DNA of 64,000 bases from Spirosoma validum (GCF_014699035.1 NZ_JACXAA010000001.1:682001-746000), one strand, 5' to 3'; counted from the stretch's first letter, positions 36,556 to 45,561 are shown. A program made the numbers and translations. The notes: a model not told the origin generated them from the letters alone.

Positions 36556-37701
36556 TTATTCGTTATCGGCCCGTCGGTCTGCCCGAATTTCAGGAATTGT
36601 GTCTGAGTCGATCAATCCTAACGAAGCGGCATGTTCAGCGGCTGCTACCGTATCAGTTACCAGCATCATCGGTACGTTGTAGATCTCGGTAGTACGTATC
36701 AGTTCGCGAACAGCCTCATCTCGCCGGTCTTCCGATACGTCGCGAATGTAAACAGCCTTAATCCGGCCCGGATTTTCCTTGACAACCTGACTATAAATTT
36801 CGGGGTCCTGCTGGCCGCTATCGCCGATCAATACGAAGGGTAATTGAGGATTTACGTCCAGTACTTTCCGAATCATCGTCAACTTGTGCGAATGATGCCC
36901 TTCAGAAGCTAGCAGTTTTGTGCTTAGGCTGAAATCACGTAACAGAAGCGGGCCTTTGGGAATACCCTGAATCCGAAAGAAATCGACCAGCAAATCGTAA
37001 AGATTCCATGGGCTGCTCGACACAAAATAAATGGGGTTGAACAACGTAGTGACGGGGCCACTCTGCAACGCCCGATAAAAAGCCGCAATGCCAGCGAAAG
37101 GCAAGCGTGTATAAGCATTACCCAGAAAGGTTAGTTTAGCCGTTTGCAGCAGATTCGTTGCATCGGTCACCAGCACCGTATCATCGATATCCGAAATAAC
37201 GCCAAACTGGCTGAACGGCGGGGAGATCATCAGATAACCGTCTTTAACAACAGGCTGATGATCGGTTGTTTCCTCCGTGTCGGGCTGCGTTATGCCATCC
37301 AGCGAATAACGAACAGGAAACCAGGCACGGCCAGGCGGCAAATCATTAGGCGGATTAATGGTCTGTTCAAAGAAACCGTCTTCATCGGTTACGGTCGTAT
37401 AGGTTTGCCCGAACGCTTCGATCTGAACCGACACCCCCTCAACTTCATTGCTCCCAAAACGCTGATACGTTGCTAGTAAATTCTGCCAGACTGTATCATT
37501 ATCGCTGGGCGTACTTAAATCCTTCTGCCGTAAAACACGCCCTTTCAACCAAACAGCGGTCGAACTGCCAAAACCTCGATAGTAAATAATTCGATACGGT
37601 TTTTTGGTGTCAAGCCGGTTAAAAAGACGGCTTTTTAGTCGATCAAATTGTGTTTCAGCATCGGCCGATGCATTCAGCAAAAAATCTTTCCAGGTACTCA
37701 T
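36556..37701 (-). CDS. App1-family phosphatidate phosphatase-like protein (DUF2183)
   Basis: A 381-residue protein of the App1 family. Residues about 45-150 form a beta-rich N-terminal domain (WLKGRVLRQKD, SVQIEAFGQTYTTVTDEDGFF). The catalytic HAD-like domain begins at FGVISDIDDTVLVTD, with the DIDDT motif at 171-175, and continues with YFVSSSPWNLYDLL and the LIGDSGQQDPEIY metal site. Yeast App1 dephosphorylates phosphatidic acid; bacterial members are untested. No signal peptide is seen. It is a single gene, divergent from ridA. Confidence 0.92.
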   Translation of the reverse strand: MSTWKDFLLNASADAETQFDRLKSRLFNRLDTKKPYRIIYYRGFGSSTAVWLKGRVLRQKDLSTPSDNDTVWQNLLATYQRFGSNEVEGVSVQIEAFGQTYTTVTDEDGFFEQTINPPNDLPPGRAWFPVRYSLDGITQPDTEETTDHQPVVKDGYLMISPPFSQFGVISDIDDTVLVTDATNLLQTAKLTFLGNAYTRLPFAGIAAFYRALQSGPVTTLFNPIYFVSSSPWNLYDLLVDFFRIQGIPKGPLLLRDFSLSTKLLASEGHHSHKLTMIRKVLDVNPQLPFVLIGDSGQQDPEIYSQVVKENPGRIKAVYIRDVSEDRRDEAVRELIRTTEIYNVPMMLVTDTVAAAEHAASLGLIDSDTIPEIRADRRADNE

Positions 37702-37796
37702 ACAGTTATAATCTTAAGTCTGCGAACTTCACCAGGCGGCACAATACGTTTTGAGGAAGATCCACGGTTTAGTATCGGCCTTAGCGGGCTTTGTGG

Positions 37797-37804
37797 TAAC
37801 TTTG
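37797..37804 (+). promoter_or_regulatory. Candidate -7 box for ridA
   Basis: TAACTTTG fits TAnnTTTG and lies 62 bases upstream of the ridA start. No matching -33 element is obvious. Confidence 0.35.
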
Positions 37805-37866
37805 GAACGAAATTCATTCGCCGTGAGTCGATCAACGAATGACTTACTTCTATCGACTAATAAACC

Positions 37867-38250
37867 ATGAGCAAACAAATTGTTTATACCGAAGAGGCCC
37901 CAGCAGCCCTTGGACCCTATAGTCAGGCAGTAAAAATTAACGTAGCATCGACTACGAACATGCTATTTGTTTCCGGCCAGATCGCCCTCGAGTTGGCTTC
38001 GAAAGGCGATATTCAGGCCGAAACGCAGCAGGTAATGGAAAACATCGGCGCTATTCTGAAAGAAGCGCGTATGGACTATACCAATATTGTCAAAAGCAGC
38101 ATTTTCGTGAAAGACATGAACAATTTTGCCGCTATCAATGAAGTGTATGGACGTTTCTTTCCGTCGGAACCACCCGCTCGCGAAACTGTTGAGGTTGCCC
38201 GTCTGCCCAAAGATGTCAATGTTGAAATTTCAGTTATAGCTATTCAATAA
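37867..38250 (+). CDS. ridA: RidA-family reactive intermediate deaminase
   Basis: A 127-residue trimeric enzyme that hydrolyses reactive enamines and imines formed by PLP enzymes such as threonine dehydratase. The typical features are EEAPAALGPYSQAV, LFVSGQIAL, the catalytic Arg in EPPARETVEVARLP, and the final PKDVNVEISVIAIQ. Length is normal. It precedes gltX on the same strand, separated by a hairpin element. Confidence 0.95.
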   Translation: MSKQIVYTEEAPAALGPYSQAVKINVASTTNMLFVSGQIALELASKGDIQAETQQVMENIGAILKEARMDYTNIVKSSIFVKDMNNFAAINEVYGRFFPSEPPARETVEVARLPKDVNVEISVIAIQ

Positions 38251-38343
38251 AGGAGAAAAGGGAAGAGAGGAAGGAAAGGGACGAAAGGGAACACGAACTG
38301 TAGTCCTTTCGTCCCTTTGCCCCCTTTCTTCCCTCTCCTCCCT
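38251..38343. repeat. Purine/pyrimidine-rich hairpin, second copy
   Basis: A perfect 14-bp core (38275-38288 with 38305-38318) is flanked by imperfectly paired purine-rich and pyrimidine-rich arms. It starts directly after the ridA stop and ends eight bases before the gltX start. Its outer text (AGGAG...GGGAAG and CTTCCCTCTCCTCC) is shared with the element at 28477-28566. Confidence 0.75.
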
Positions 38344-38351
38344 CAATCTAT

Positions 38352-39893
38352 ATGTCAACTCCCGTTCGCGTTCGTTTCGCTCCCAGCCCGACTGGTCCGC
38401 TCCATATCGGTGGGGTACGTACTGCGCTTTATAATTATTTATTCGCCCGAAAAATGGGCGGCAAGATGCTCCTTCGTATTGAGGACACCGATCAGAACCG
38501 CTTCGTACCTGGTGCGGAAGAGTATATTCTGGAATCATTACGTTGGGTGGGTATCGAGATCGACGAAGGCCAGGGAGTTGGTGGTCCGGACGCACCATAC
38601 CGCCAGTCGGAACGTAGAGACATCTATCAAAAAGAAGCGCAACGTCTGGTTAACGAAGGCAAGGCTTATTACGCATTCGATACGGCCGAAGAGTTAGACG
38701 CCATGCGACAAAGGCTCGAAGAAGCCAACGCACCAGCCGCTCAGTATAATTCCATCACGCGGATGCAGATGCGGAATTCGCTGACGATGAAGCCGGATGA
38801 AGTACATGCCTGTATCGACGCAGGTGATCCCTTTGTGATTCGGCTGAAAACTCCTCGAAAGGAAGAAGTTCGATTAAATGACCTGATTCGGGGTTGGGTC
38901 AACGTGCATTCATCGGCTATTGACGACAAAGTCCTGCTTAAATCGGACGGCCTGCCAACGTATCACCTCGCCAACATTGTTGATGATCACCTCATGGGTA
39001 TTACCCATGTGATCCGGGGTGAAGAATGGCTCCCATCGGCTCCGCTGCACGTACTGCTTTATCGGTATCTGGGCTGGGAAGACACCATGCCCCAATTTGC
39101 TCACCTGCCCTTGCTGTTGAAACCGGAAGGCAACGGTAAATTAAGTAAGCGCGATGCAGACCTGGGCGGCTTCCCGATTTTCCCACTCCAATGGACCGAT
39201 CCAACTACGGGTCAGGTAGCGCGTGGATTCCGCGAAGACGGGTATCTGCCCGAAGCAACGATTAATTTTCTAGCTCTGCTGGGCTGGAATCCGGGCACGG
39301 AGCAGGAGTTGTTTACGATGGACGAGTTAATTGCCAGTTTCGATATTGCACAGGTGCACAAAGCCGGTGCCCGGTTCGATATTCAGAAAGCGCAGTGGTT
39401 CAATCATCAGTATATCCGTCAGCAGTCCGATGCGGATTTAGCACCAACCGTTCAGCAACAAGCCGAAGCCGCCGGATTTGCGTGTTCGCTGGAGAAAGCC
39501 GAGAAAATTGCCGCTCTGCTAAAAGGCCGGGTGAATTTCGCGCATGAGATTTTTACCGAAGCGGGTACGATCTTCAACGCGCCAACAACGTATGATGAGA
39601 ATATTGCTGCCGCCAAATGGAACGATGATGCTATAAAGGCGGTGACGGTTTTCCGCGATGCATTGCAAGCATTCGAAGGTGATTTTGTGGCAGATTCGAT
39701 TAAACATGCTTTATCTGATTCGATGCAACAGGCCGGTATTAAGCAGGGTAAAATCATGCAGGCCATGCGGTTAGCCCTTACAGGTTTAGGCGCCGGTCCT
39801 GACTTAATGCTGACGATGGAAATAATCGGTAAAGAAGAAACCGTTAAACGACTGGAAAAAGCGCTTACAACATTAAAGACGCCAGTCAGTTAA
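38352..39893 (+). CDS. gltX: Glutamyl-tRNA synthetase
   Basis: A 513-residue class I synthetase that charges tRNA-Glu. The HIGH-type motif is PLHIGG with H18-I-G-G, the KMSKS-type motif is KLSKR at 263-267, and RVRFAPSPTGP at the start is diagnostic. The C-terminal anticodon-binding domain is present and the length is normal. The adenylate-binding WLPSAPLHVLLYRYLGW is intact. Confidence 0.97.
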   Translation: MSTPVRVRFAPSPTGPLHIGGVRTALYNYLFARKMGGKMLLRIEDTDQNRFVPGAEEYILESLRWVGIEIDEGQGVGGPDAPYRQSERRDIYQKEAQRLVNEGKAYYAFDTAEELDAMRQRLEEANAPAAQYNSITRMQMRNSLTMKPDEVHACIDAGDPFVIRLKTPRKEEVRLNDLIRGWVNVHSSAIDDKVLLKSDGLPTYHLANIVDDHLMGITHVIRGEEWLPSAPLHVLLYRYLGWEDTMPQFAHLPLLLKPEGNGKLSKRDADLGGFPIFPLQWTDPTTGQVARGFREDGYLPEATINFLALLGWNPGTEQELFTMDELIASFDIAQVHKAGARFDIQKAQWFNHQYIRQQSDADLAPTVQQQAEAAGFACSLEKAEKIAALLKGRVNFAHEIFTEAGTIFNAPTTYDENIAAAKWNDDAIKAVTVFRDALQAFEGDFVADSIKHALSDSMQQAGIKQGKIMQAMRLALTGLGAGPDLMLTMEIIGKEETVKRLEKALTTLKTPVS

Positions 39894-39900
39894 CTAGTTA

Positions 39901-39944
39901 AAACCGATAAGCTAGGCCGAAACGTCGACCCACTTTATCGGTTT
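39901..39944 (+). terminator. Probable terminator after gltX
   Basis: A perfect 10-bp stem (39901-39910 with 39935-39944) with a 24-base loop lies eight bases after the gltX stop, followed by AGGTTTGTATTT. The loop is long and the T-run broken, so strength is uncertain. Confidence 0.45.
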
Positions 39945-39961
39945 AGGTTTGTATTTAACCC

Positions 39962-40264
39962 ATGGCAACGATGGCTAAGAAAAAAATAAACCCTGATGAA
40001 AATGACAAGCCCCGTGTTCATAAAGAGCTCGAAGGTTTCGATATTCAAATCAACTCGTTTGGCGAAATCACTACGAGCTTTGATATCGACAAAATCAATC
40101 AGTTTCTGAACAAAACGGTTGATGACAAGAAACTACGTCACCGTACGGATCTGAACCTGAAAGGCGAATCCACCCCTGACGAAGCATCTGACGAGACGGA
40201 GGATGAGCATCTGTTTGACGAGACGGATAACGATTTGCCCGACGATATTAATTCACGTCAATAG
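39962..40264 (+). CDS. Small acidic hypothetical protein (100 aa)
   Basis: A 100-residue protein without signal or membrane helix. It starts basic (MAKKKINPDEND from a possible second start at residue 4), has a short ordered part with LEGFDIQINSFGEITTSFDIDKINQFLNK, and ends in a strongly acidic, disordered tail (about 65-100). The central segment has the regular look of a conserved bacterial protein, but I cannot name the family. It has its own terminator. Confidence 0.7.
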   Translation: MATMAKKKINPDENDKPRVHKELEGFDIQINSFGEITTSFDIDKINQFLNKTVDDKKLRHRTDLNLKGESTPDEASDETEDEHLFDETDNDLPDDINSRQ

Positions 40265-40299
40265 CCCGACCAGTCAAAATGCCCGGTCGGGCTTTTTTT
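40263..40299 (+). terminator. Intrinsic terminator
   Basis: A perfect 9-bp GC-rich stem (40263-40271 with 40285-40293) overlaps the stop region of the 100-aa gene and is followed by seven T. Confidence 0.9.
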
Positions 40300-40387
40300 A
40301 TGCCGTTTATCAGAAAATTTGACAGTGAAATTCGCATGATTTCGTAGTTTTCACTCACTAATCACTGACCATTAATCACTCCTTAGC

Positions 40388-41167
40388 ATGTACTCGCACG
40401 AAATCGACTACAAAATCATTGGCGAAGATATCCAGATCGTAGAAATCGAACTGGATCCAAATGAAACCGTTATTGCCGAAGCAGGCTCGATGCTCTTTAT
40501 GGAGGAAGGCATTACGTTCGAAACCAAAATGGGCGATGGCTCCCAGCCTGACCAAGGTTTTCTTGGAAAATTGCTGCAAGCTGGTTCGCGCATGATTATG
40601 GGCGAATCGCTCTTTATGACGCATTTTACTAACCGGGGTGTTGGGAAACGCAAGGTCGCCTTCTCGGCCCCATATCCTGGTACAATCATGCCCGTCAATC
40701 TGGCCAATGTATATGGAAACACGCTCATCGTTCAAAAAGATGCTTTTCTGTGCGCAGCGCTGGGCACGAAACTGAGTATTCAATTTAATCAGCGCTTAGG
40801 ATCTGGCTTCTTTGGTGGCGAGGGATTTATTCTGGAAAAAGTGCAGGGCGACGGCATGGTATTTATTCATGCCGGTGGCGTAGTCATTGAGCGAATTCTT
40901 AATAACGAAACGATTCGGGTAGACACGGGTTGTGTTGTTGGGTTCGAACCGAGTATCAATTTTGATGTTCAACGGGCGGGTGGATTACGTAGTATGGTAT
41001 TCGGTGGCGAAGGCTTATTCCTGGCTACCTTAAGTGGTTCCGGTAAAGTATGGATTCAATCGATGCCGATTTCAAAATTAGTGCAACGGCTATCGCCCGG
41101 TGGCGCTCAAAGTCATAAAGAAAGCGGTTCCGTTATAGGAAAGCTAGGGAATCTGTTTGAAGATTAA
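40388..41167 (+). CDS. AIM24/TIGR00266 family protein
   Basis: A 259-residue protein of the AIM24 family, a beta-barrel-like fold with pseudo-threefold symmetry. It is recognised by the start [21 protein letters not shown], the [12 protein letters not shown] motif, and [22 protein letters not shown] near the end. The yeast member is a mitochondrial inner-membrane organiser; bacterial members have no known role. It has no signal peptide. The end lies 64 bases before the next start. Confidence 0.9.
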   Translation: MYSHEIDYKIIGEDIQIVEIELDPNETVIAEAGSMLFMEEGITFETKMGDGSQPDQGFLGKLLQAGSRMIMGESLFMTHFTNRGVGKRKVAFSAPYPGTIMPVNLANVYGNTLIVQKDAFLCAALGTKLSIQFNQRLGSGFFGGEGFILEKVQGDGMVFIHAGGVVIERILNNETIRVDTGCVVGFEPSINFDVQRAGGLRSMVFGGEGLFLATLSGSGKVWIQSMPISKLVQRLSPGGAQSHKESGSVIGKLGNLFED

Positions 41168-41195
41168 TCGGGAATCACTTCTAACAATTCAATGT

Positions 41196-41203
41196 TACCT
41201 TTG
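41196..41203 (+). promoter_or_regulatory. -7 box upstream of the 96-aa gene
   Basis: TACCTTTG matches TAnnTTTG and is 28 bases upstream of the ATG at 41232. It supports that start over an in-frame ATG at 41157 inside the AIM24 gene. Confidence 0.45.
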
Positions 41204-41231
41204 TACGACTTTAGCGAGCAAGAGACAACAG

Positions 41232-41522
41232 ATGGAAGTTATTTGCACAAACGACAATTTTCCAGCACCTGTACTGGCGTTTTACGCCGAGTTTGGTGTG
41301 AAGACGCCCCAGCGCGATCAACTATATAATATCCGTCAAGTGAAGCGGCATACGACTGGCGAAACAGGCGTGTTATTAAACGAGATTCAGAATCCAGAGG
41401 TGCCGGTCAAGCATCCGGTTATGGGTGAAGTTTGGTTTGAGCCTACGTTCAACATCAACCGGTTCGCTACGCTGATGGGGCAACCTGTACGGCAAGAGGA
41501 ATTAGAGAATGTGAATGTTTAA
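41232..41522 (+). CDS. Conserved hypothetical protein (96 aa)
   Basis: A 96-residue soluble protein starting MEVICTNDNFPAPVLAFY. It has a compact, ordered composition with TPQRDQLYNIRQVKRHT and EVWFEPTFNINRF, and no signal peptide or membrane helix. I do not recognise the family with confidence. It has a promoter box and a terminator of its own, so it is a single-gene unit. Confidence 0.75.
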   Translation: MEVICTNDNFPAPVLAFYAEFGVKTPQRDQLYNIRQVKRHTTGETGVLLNEIQNPEVPVKHPVMGEVWFEPTFNINRFATLMGQPVRQEELENVNV

Positions 41523-41543
41523 ATAATACTGTTACGTCTTTTT

Positions 41544-41575
41544 GAAAAGCCTGGCACCAAATCGCCGGGCTTTTT
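41544..41575 (+). terminator. Intrinsic terminator of the 96-aa gene
   Basis: AAAAGCCTGGC pairs with GCCGGGCTTTT with one wobble and a short loop, followed by a T-run, 22 bases after the stop. Confidence 0.8.
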
Positions 41576-41584
41576 CGTTTACCT

Positions 41585-41654
41585 GTAGCCTGGACGTCCA
41601 CGTCCGGATGAGAATATCATTACTAATAAACCCGGACGTGGACGTCCAGGCTAC
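41585..41654. repeat. Long perfect hairpin (23-bp arms) before gldD
   Basis: 41585-41607 is the exact reverse complement of 41632-41654, with a 24-base AT-rich loop. The arms contain TGGACGTCCACGTCCGG, a text I recall as a dispersed palindromic repeat in several genomes. It ends eight bases before the gldD start codon. Confidence 0.88.
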
Positions 41655-41662
41655 GTTATCTT

Positions 41663-42250
41663 GTGATAAACTATTCGCTCCTTGTTCTTACTGGCCTGTG
41701 GCTCGCATCCTGCAGTGATAATTCATCGGATAATTACGTGCCAAAGCCGAAAGGTTTCCCACGTTTGGATCTACCAACGCCCAGCTACACACTTCTTGAA
41801 CCAACCCATCCGTATCAGTTCGAGTACAATAAAATTGCCCGAATTTTACCCGACACGTTTGCCCGATCAGAGCCAGACTGGATTTTTATCAATTATCCGG
41901 CTTATCAGGCCAGCGTTCAACTTACTTACAAACCGGTTCGGAATGATATCAATCGCCTACGCGCCATGCTCGATGATTCGTATAAATTGGCGACTCGTCA
42001 TAATATTAAAGCGTATGCGATTGAGGAAAAAAAGATTCGGCTAAAATCAGGTCTGGAAGCGAGTCTGATCGACCTTTCGGGTGAGGTGCCAAGTCAGGTA
42101 CAGTTCATCACAACGGATTCGACAACCCATTTTCTGCGTGGCGCCTTATATTTCAACACAGCAACAGAAAACGATTCATTACAGCCTGTTATTCAATACA
42201 TTCGCAAAGATATTCTGCATTTACTCAACACCTTAAGATGGCGCAAATAA
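41663..42250 (+). CDS. gldD: Gliding motility lipoprotein GldD
   Basis: A 195-residue lipoprotein with lipobox LASC (C17). Family features are the early PKPKGFPRLDLPTPSY, a middle INYPAYQASVQLTYKPV, and DDSYKLATRHNIKAYAIEE. GldD is needed for gliding and type IX secretion in Flavobacterium johnsoniae. The start is GTG at 41663: it gives a short signal peptide, and no ATG precedes the lipobox. The cytochrome c frame opens inside its 3' end. Confidence 0.92.
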   Translation: MINYSLLVLTGLWLASCSDNSSDNYVPKPKGFPRLDLPTPSYTLLEPTHPYQFEYNKIARILPDTFARSEPDWIFINYPAYQASVQLTYKPVRNDINRLRAMLDDSYKLATRHNIKAYAIEEKKIRLKSGLEASLIDLSGEVPSQVQFITTDSTTHFLRGALYFNTATENDSLQPVIQYIRKDILHLLNTLRWRK

Positions 42251-42261
42251 GCCCAACTTTT

Positions 42262-42690
42262 ATGAAAACCTTATTGACACTATTCGCTTGTTTATCGCTA
42301 TCCGTCACTTTTGCTCAAACGAAAAAACCAGCCACGAAAGCACCGCCCAAACCGGCCGCTACGGCTAATAAATCACCAGGTCAGCTCGTCTACGAGCAAA
42401 ATTGCCTGACCTGTCATCAGTCTAACGGTTCAGGTGTACCAAACTTAAATCCGCCTTTACGAGAAACTGACTGGGTTTTGGGCGATAAAACCAGACTTAT
42501 CAACGTAGTACTAAAGGGTCTGCAAGGCCAGGAAATTGAAGGGGATATGTACGACAATGCCATGCCCGCTCACGATTTCCTGACAGACGGTCAAATTGCC
42601 GACGTATTGACCTACATCCGTAGCAGTTTCGGTAATAAAGCCAGTGAAATAACGACTGATGAGGTGAAAGCAGCACGAAGTCAGAAGTGA
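42262..42690 (+). CDS. Periplasmic mono-haem cytochrome c
   Basis: A 142-residue c-type cytochrome. The ATG at 42262 gives the signal peptide MKTLLTLFACLSLSVTFAQ; an ATG eight codons upstream, inside gldD, is less likely. A Lys/Pro/Ala-rich linker of about 25 residues leads to the haem domain with CLTCH near residue 50 and the axial Met in NAMPAHDFLTDGQI. It is a class I cytochrome like those that accept electrons from quinol oxidoreductases. It starts 11 bases after the gldD stop. Confidence 0.92.
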   Translation: MKTLLTLFACLSLSVTFAQTKKPATKAPPKPAATANKSPGQLVYEQNCLTCHQSNGSGVPNLNPPLRETDWVLGDKTRLINVVLKGLQGQEIEGDMYDNAMPAHDFLTDGQIADVLTYIRSSFGNKASEITTDEVKAARSQK

Positions 42691-42757
42691 CTTGTTTAGA
42701 CACTGAGGCACAGAGATTGATAAATAACGTTTGTCTTCCCTGTGTTTATAAGAAAAC

Positions 42758-44368
42758 TTAGGTCTGAATCACTCCGACAGAAAATGGCTTCGTGATCGGA
42801 GAGTGGTTAGCGGCAGCAATACCTTCTGAAAGAATTTGCCGGGTCTGGAGCGGATCAATAATGGCGTCGACCCAAAGACGGGCAGCTGCATAATACGGTG
42901 ATAACTGCGCATTATATTGATCTGTAATCTTTTTCAATTGCGCTTGTTCTTCTTCCGGCGTCATGGGCTGGCCCTTTGCTTTCTGAGCTGCTACCTGAAT
43001 CTGGAGAAGTGTTTTTGCCGCCGATGCACCACTCATGACGGCCATTTGCGCCGTTGGCCATGCCAGCATCAGGCGCGGATCATAAGCTTTTCCACACATA
43101 GCGTAGTTGCCCGCTCCATAGGAATTTCCTATCACGACCGTAAACTTTGGCACGACTGAATTGGCCATCGCACTAACCATTTTAGCACCATCTTTAATGA
43201 TACCACCCTGTTCGGCCCGGCTGCCGACCATAAAGCCTGATACGTCTTGCAAAAAAACCAGCGGAATCCGTTTCTGATTGCAATTCATGATGAAGCGAGC
43301 TGCTTTATCGGCTGCGTCGCCATAAATGACACCACCCATCTGCATTTCGGTTGGTTGACCGGTTCGGCCTTTAGCTTTCACGACTTTGCGCTGGTTGGCA
43401 ACGATGCCCACAGCCCAACCGTCGATACGTGCGTAACCGCAGAGTAATGACTGTCCATAACCCGGTTTATACGCGTCAAACTCCGAGTTATCCACAAGTC
43501 TATCCACAATATCCTGCATATCGTAGGGTTTGACCCGATCAATAGGTAGAATTTGATAGATCTCTTCTGGGTTTTTCGTAGGAAGCACTGATTCGATTCG
43601 ATCAAAACCAGCGGTTTCCTGGTGACCTACTTTATCAAAAATTCGCTTAATAGCATCTAAACAGCTTTTATCGTCGGGATATTTGTTATCCACAACCCCC
43701 GAGATGTCGGTATGTGTAGTTGCTCCCCCAAGCGTTTCAGCATCAACATCTTCACCGATGGAGGCCTTCACCAAATAAGGGCCAGCCAGGAAAATCGAAC
43801 CTGTTCCTTCCACAATCAGCGCTTCATCGGACATAATGGGCAGATAAGCGCCACCCGCTACGCAACTCCCCATAATAGCCGCCACCTGCAAAATACCCAT
43901 GGCCGACAGATGGGCGTTGTTTCGGAACGTTCGCCCGAAGTGTTCTTTATCCGCGAAAACTTCGTCCTGTAGGGGTAGATAAACCCCCGCGCTATCGACC
44001 AGATAAATAATCGGCAGATGGTTCTCCATCGCGATTTCCTGCGCCCGAAGATTCTTCTTCGCTGTGATGGGAAACCAGGCACCTGCTTTTACGGTAGCAT
44101 CATTCGCCACAATGACGCATTGCCGACCCGATACATAACCAATACCCGCAACGACTCCCCCCGATGGGCAACCGCCGTGCTCAGCGTACATATGCTCACC
44201 TACAAACAAACCGATTTCGACAAACGAGCGGCCTTCATCCGTAAGGTACGCAATACGTTCCCGGGCAGTCAGTTTGCCTTTCCGGTGCTGATCGTCAATT
44301 TTTTTCTGACCGCCCCCAAGTTGAGTCTGGACAGTACGTTGATTTAATTCGTCAAGGTAGGGTTGCAT
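42758..44368 (-). CDS. Acyl-CoA carboxylase carboxyltransferase beta subunit, MCC-like
   Basis: A 536-residue biotin-dependent carboxyltransferase. It moves the carboxyl group from biotin to an acyl-CoA. The crotonase-fold halves hold GGCPSGGVVAGIGYVSGRQ, DSAGVYLPLQDEVFADKEHFGR, GSCVAGGAYLPIMSDE and the C-terminal GNSYGAGNYAMCGKAYDPR. The DEVF-x2-KEHFGR segment is closer to 3-methylcrotonyl-CoA carboxylase (leucine breakdown) than to propionyl-CoA carboxylase. The biotin-carrying alpha subunit is not in the window. It lies downstream of the MlaD gene across 22 bases. Confidence 0.9.
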   Translation of the reverse strand: MQPYLDELNQRTVQTQLGGGQKKIDDQHRKGKLTARERIAYLTDEGRSFVEIGLFVGEHMYAEHGGCPSGGVVAGIGYVSGRQCVIVANDATVKAGAWFPITAKKNLRAQEIAMENHLPIIYLVDSAGVYLPLQDEVFADKEHFGRTFRNNAHLSAMGILQVAAIMGSCVAGGAYLPIMSDEALIVEGTGSIFLAGPYLVKASIGEDVDAETLGGATTHTDISGVVDNKYPDDKSCLDAIKRIFDKVGHQETAGFDRIESVLPTKNPEEIYQILPIDRVKPYDMQDIVDRLVDNSEFDAYKPGYGQSLLCGYARIDGWAVGIVANQRKVVKAKGRTGQPTEMQMGGVIYGDAADKAARFIMNCNQKRIPLVFLQDVSGFMVGSRAEQGGIIKDGAKMVSAMANSVVPKFTVVIGNSYGAGNYAMCGKAYDPRLMLAWPTAQMAVMSGASAAKTLLQIQVAAQKAKGQPMTPEEEQAQLKKITDQYNAQLSPYYAAARLWVDAIIDPLQTRQILSEGIAAANHSPITKPFSVGVIQT

Positions 44369-44390
44369 AGAACGTAACGACCTATTCGTC

Positions 44391-45398
44391 CTATTTTCGA
44401 GTCGAATCAGCCGGTATAACAGTCGAAGTTGTGAGGGTAGTGCTGGTAGCCGCCGAAGCCGGTGCTACGTACGCTTTATCTTTCCGGCCAAACAGCGAAA
44501 AATGAACGTAGCGCTTTGGATTTTCGCGTAGATCGGTGAGTAGTTTCTCCAGACTGGCAGTAGTCCCGTTGACATTTCGGTAGAACGTATCATCAGAGGC
44601 AAGTTTCCCCAAAGACCCCTGCCCTTTATTAATGTTTCCCAGAATGGTCTGCAGGCCATCAACCGTTTTATTGACACTGGCCAGCGTCTGTTTCAGTTGA
44701 AGGCTCTGAAGTGAATCAGCGAAGCTATCAGCTTTCGTCAAAATCGGCTTGAGTTGTTTCTCCGTTTCAATCAGCGATGACGATAACCGGTTAACATTGG
44801 CAAGTGTCGTTTGCAAAGCGGCCCGATTTTCGGAAACCGTTAGACCCAACGTCCCGACAGCCGCGTTAGCATTACTGAGTGTTTTGTTTAAGATGACGCC
44901 CGTCTGATCGAACTGGCTAACAACGCGGTTAAGCTGGTACGTAAGGGAATCAACATTATTCAATACGGGCAGCGTCTTTTCCCGAATTAAGGCGGATAGA
45001 CCTGTTTCTTTAGCGGAAATCAACATACCGCCGTCGTTAAGAAGTGGTTTGCTAGGGTCCACAGCTAATTGAATCATTTTGCCGCCCAATAGTCCATCAT
45101 CGGCCAGAAAGGCCTTCGTTCCCTGCGTAATCCGAATATCCTTATTAATCTCCACAGTGACCAGCAGTTTATTACGTTGATCCTGCAGCATTTCGATACC
45201 TTTTACCCGACCAACTACCAGTCCATTAATTCGGATGGGATTGGAAGCTGTCAAGCCGTCGATATTATCATAAACGACCTGGTATTTATTCGTTTTGGAG
45301 AAGAAATCAGAACCTTTTAGAAATCGAAATCCAAAGTAGAACATCGCCAGCGAGACAACCGCTAGTAAGCCTACTTTTACTTCCTGCGAAATTTTCAT
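44391..45398 (-). CDS. MlaD/MCE-domain lipid transport protein
   Basis: A 335-residue protein with one N-terminal membrane helix (about 8-24), an MCE domain at about 37-115 (YDNIDGLTASNPIRINGLVVGRVKGIE), and a long helical region to about 290 that can form a coiled coil. A Ser/Thr/Ala-rich tail ends it. The ATG at 45398 (MKISQEVKVGLL) is the family start; the frame upstream is noise. MCE proteins shuttle lipids between membranes as MlaD hexamers with an MlaEF ABC transporter, which is not here. The amidase gene is upstream on the same strand. Confidence 0.93.
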   Translation of the reverse strand: MKISQEVKVGLLAVVSLAMFYFGFRFLKGSDFFSKTNKYQVVYDNIDGLTASNPIRINGLVVGRVKGIEMLQDQRNKLLVTVEINKDIRITQGTKAFLADDGLLGGKMIQLAVDPSKPLLNDGGMLISAKETGLSALIREKTLPVLNNVDSLTYQLNRVVSQFDQTGVILNKTLSNANAAVGTLGLTVSENRAALQTTLANVNRLSSSLIETEKQLKPILTKADSFADSLQSLQLKQTLASVNKTVDGLQTILGNINKGQGSLGKLASDDTFYRNVNGTTASLEKLLTDLRENPKRYVHFSLFGRKDKAYVAPASAATSTTLTTSTVIPADSTRK

Positions 45399-45561
45399 GC
45401 GTGTGTACGAAGGTGAACAGCCCAGTCGGGCGCGCCAACCAATTGGTTGTACGTATAACCAACTTTCTGGAACGTTTGTCCCGAAAATTGAAATTTTCGT
45501 AAGAGTCGTTAACCAGTTACCAATTGCCGTTAATGGCAAACAAGCTGGCGACTTGTGACTA

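Noticed and set aside
41585-41654. CRISPR or insertion-sequence end
   Set aside because: There is a single inverted repeat with one loop, no array of direct repeats, no transposase and no target duplication visible.
42700-42757. Degenerate hairpin after the cytochrome c gene
   Set aside because: Only short pairing around ACAG/CTGT with a loop over 30 bases; too weak to list as terminator or repeat.
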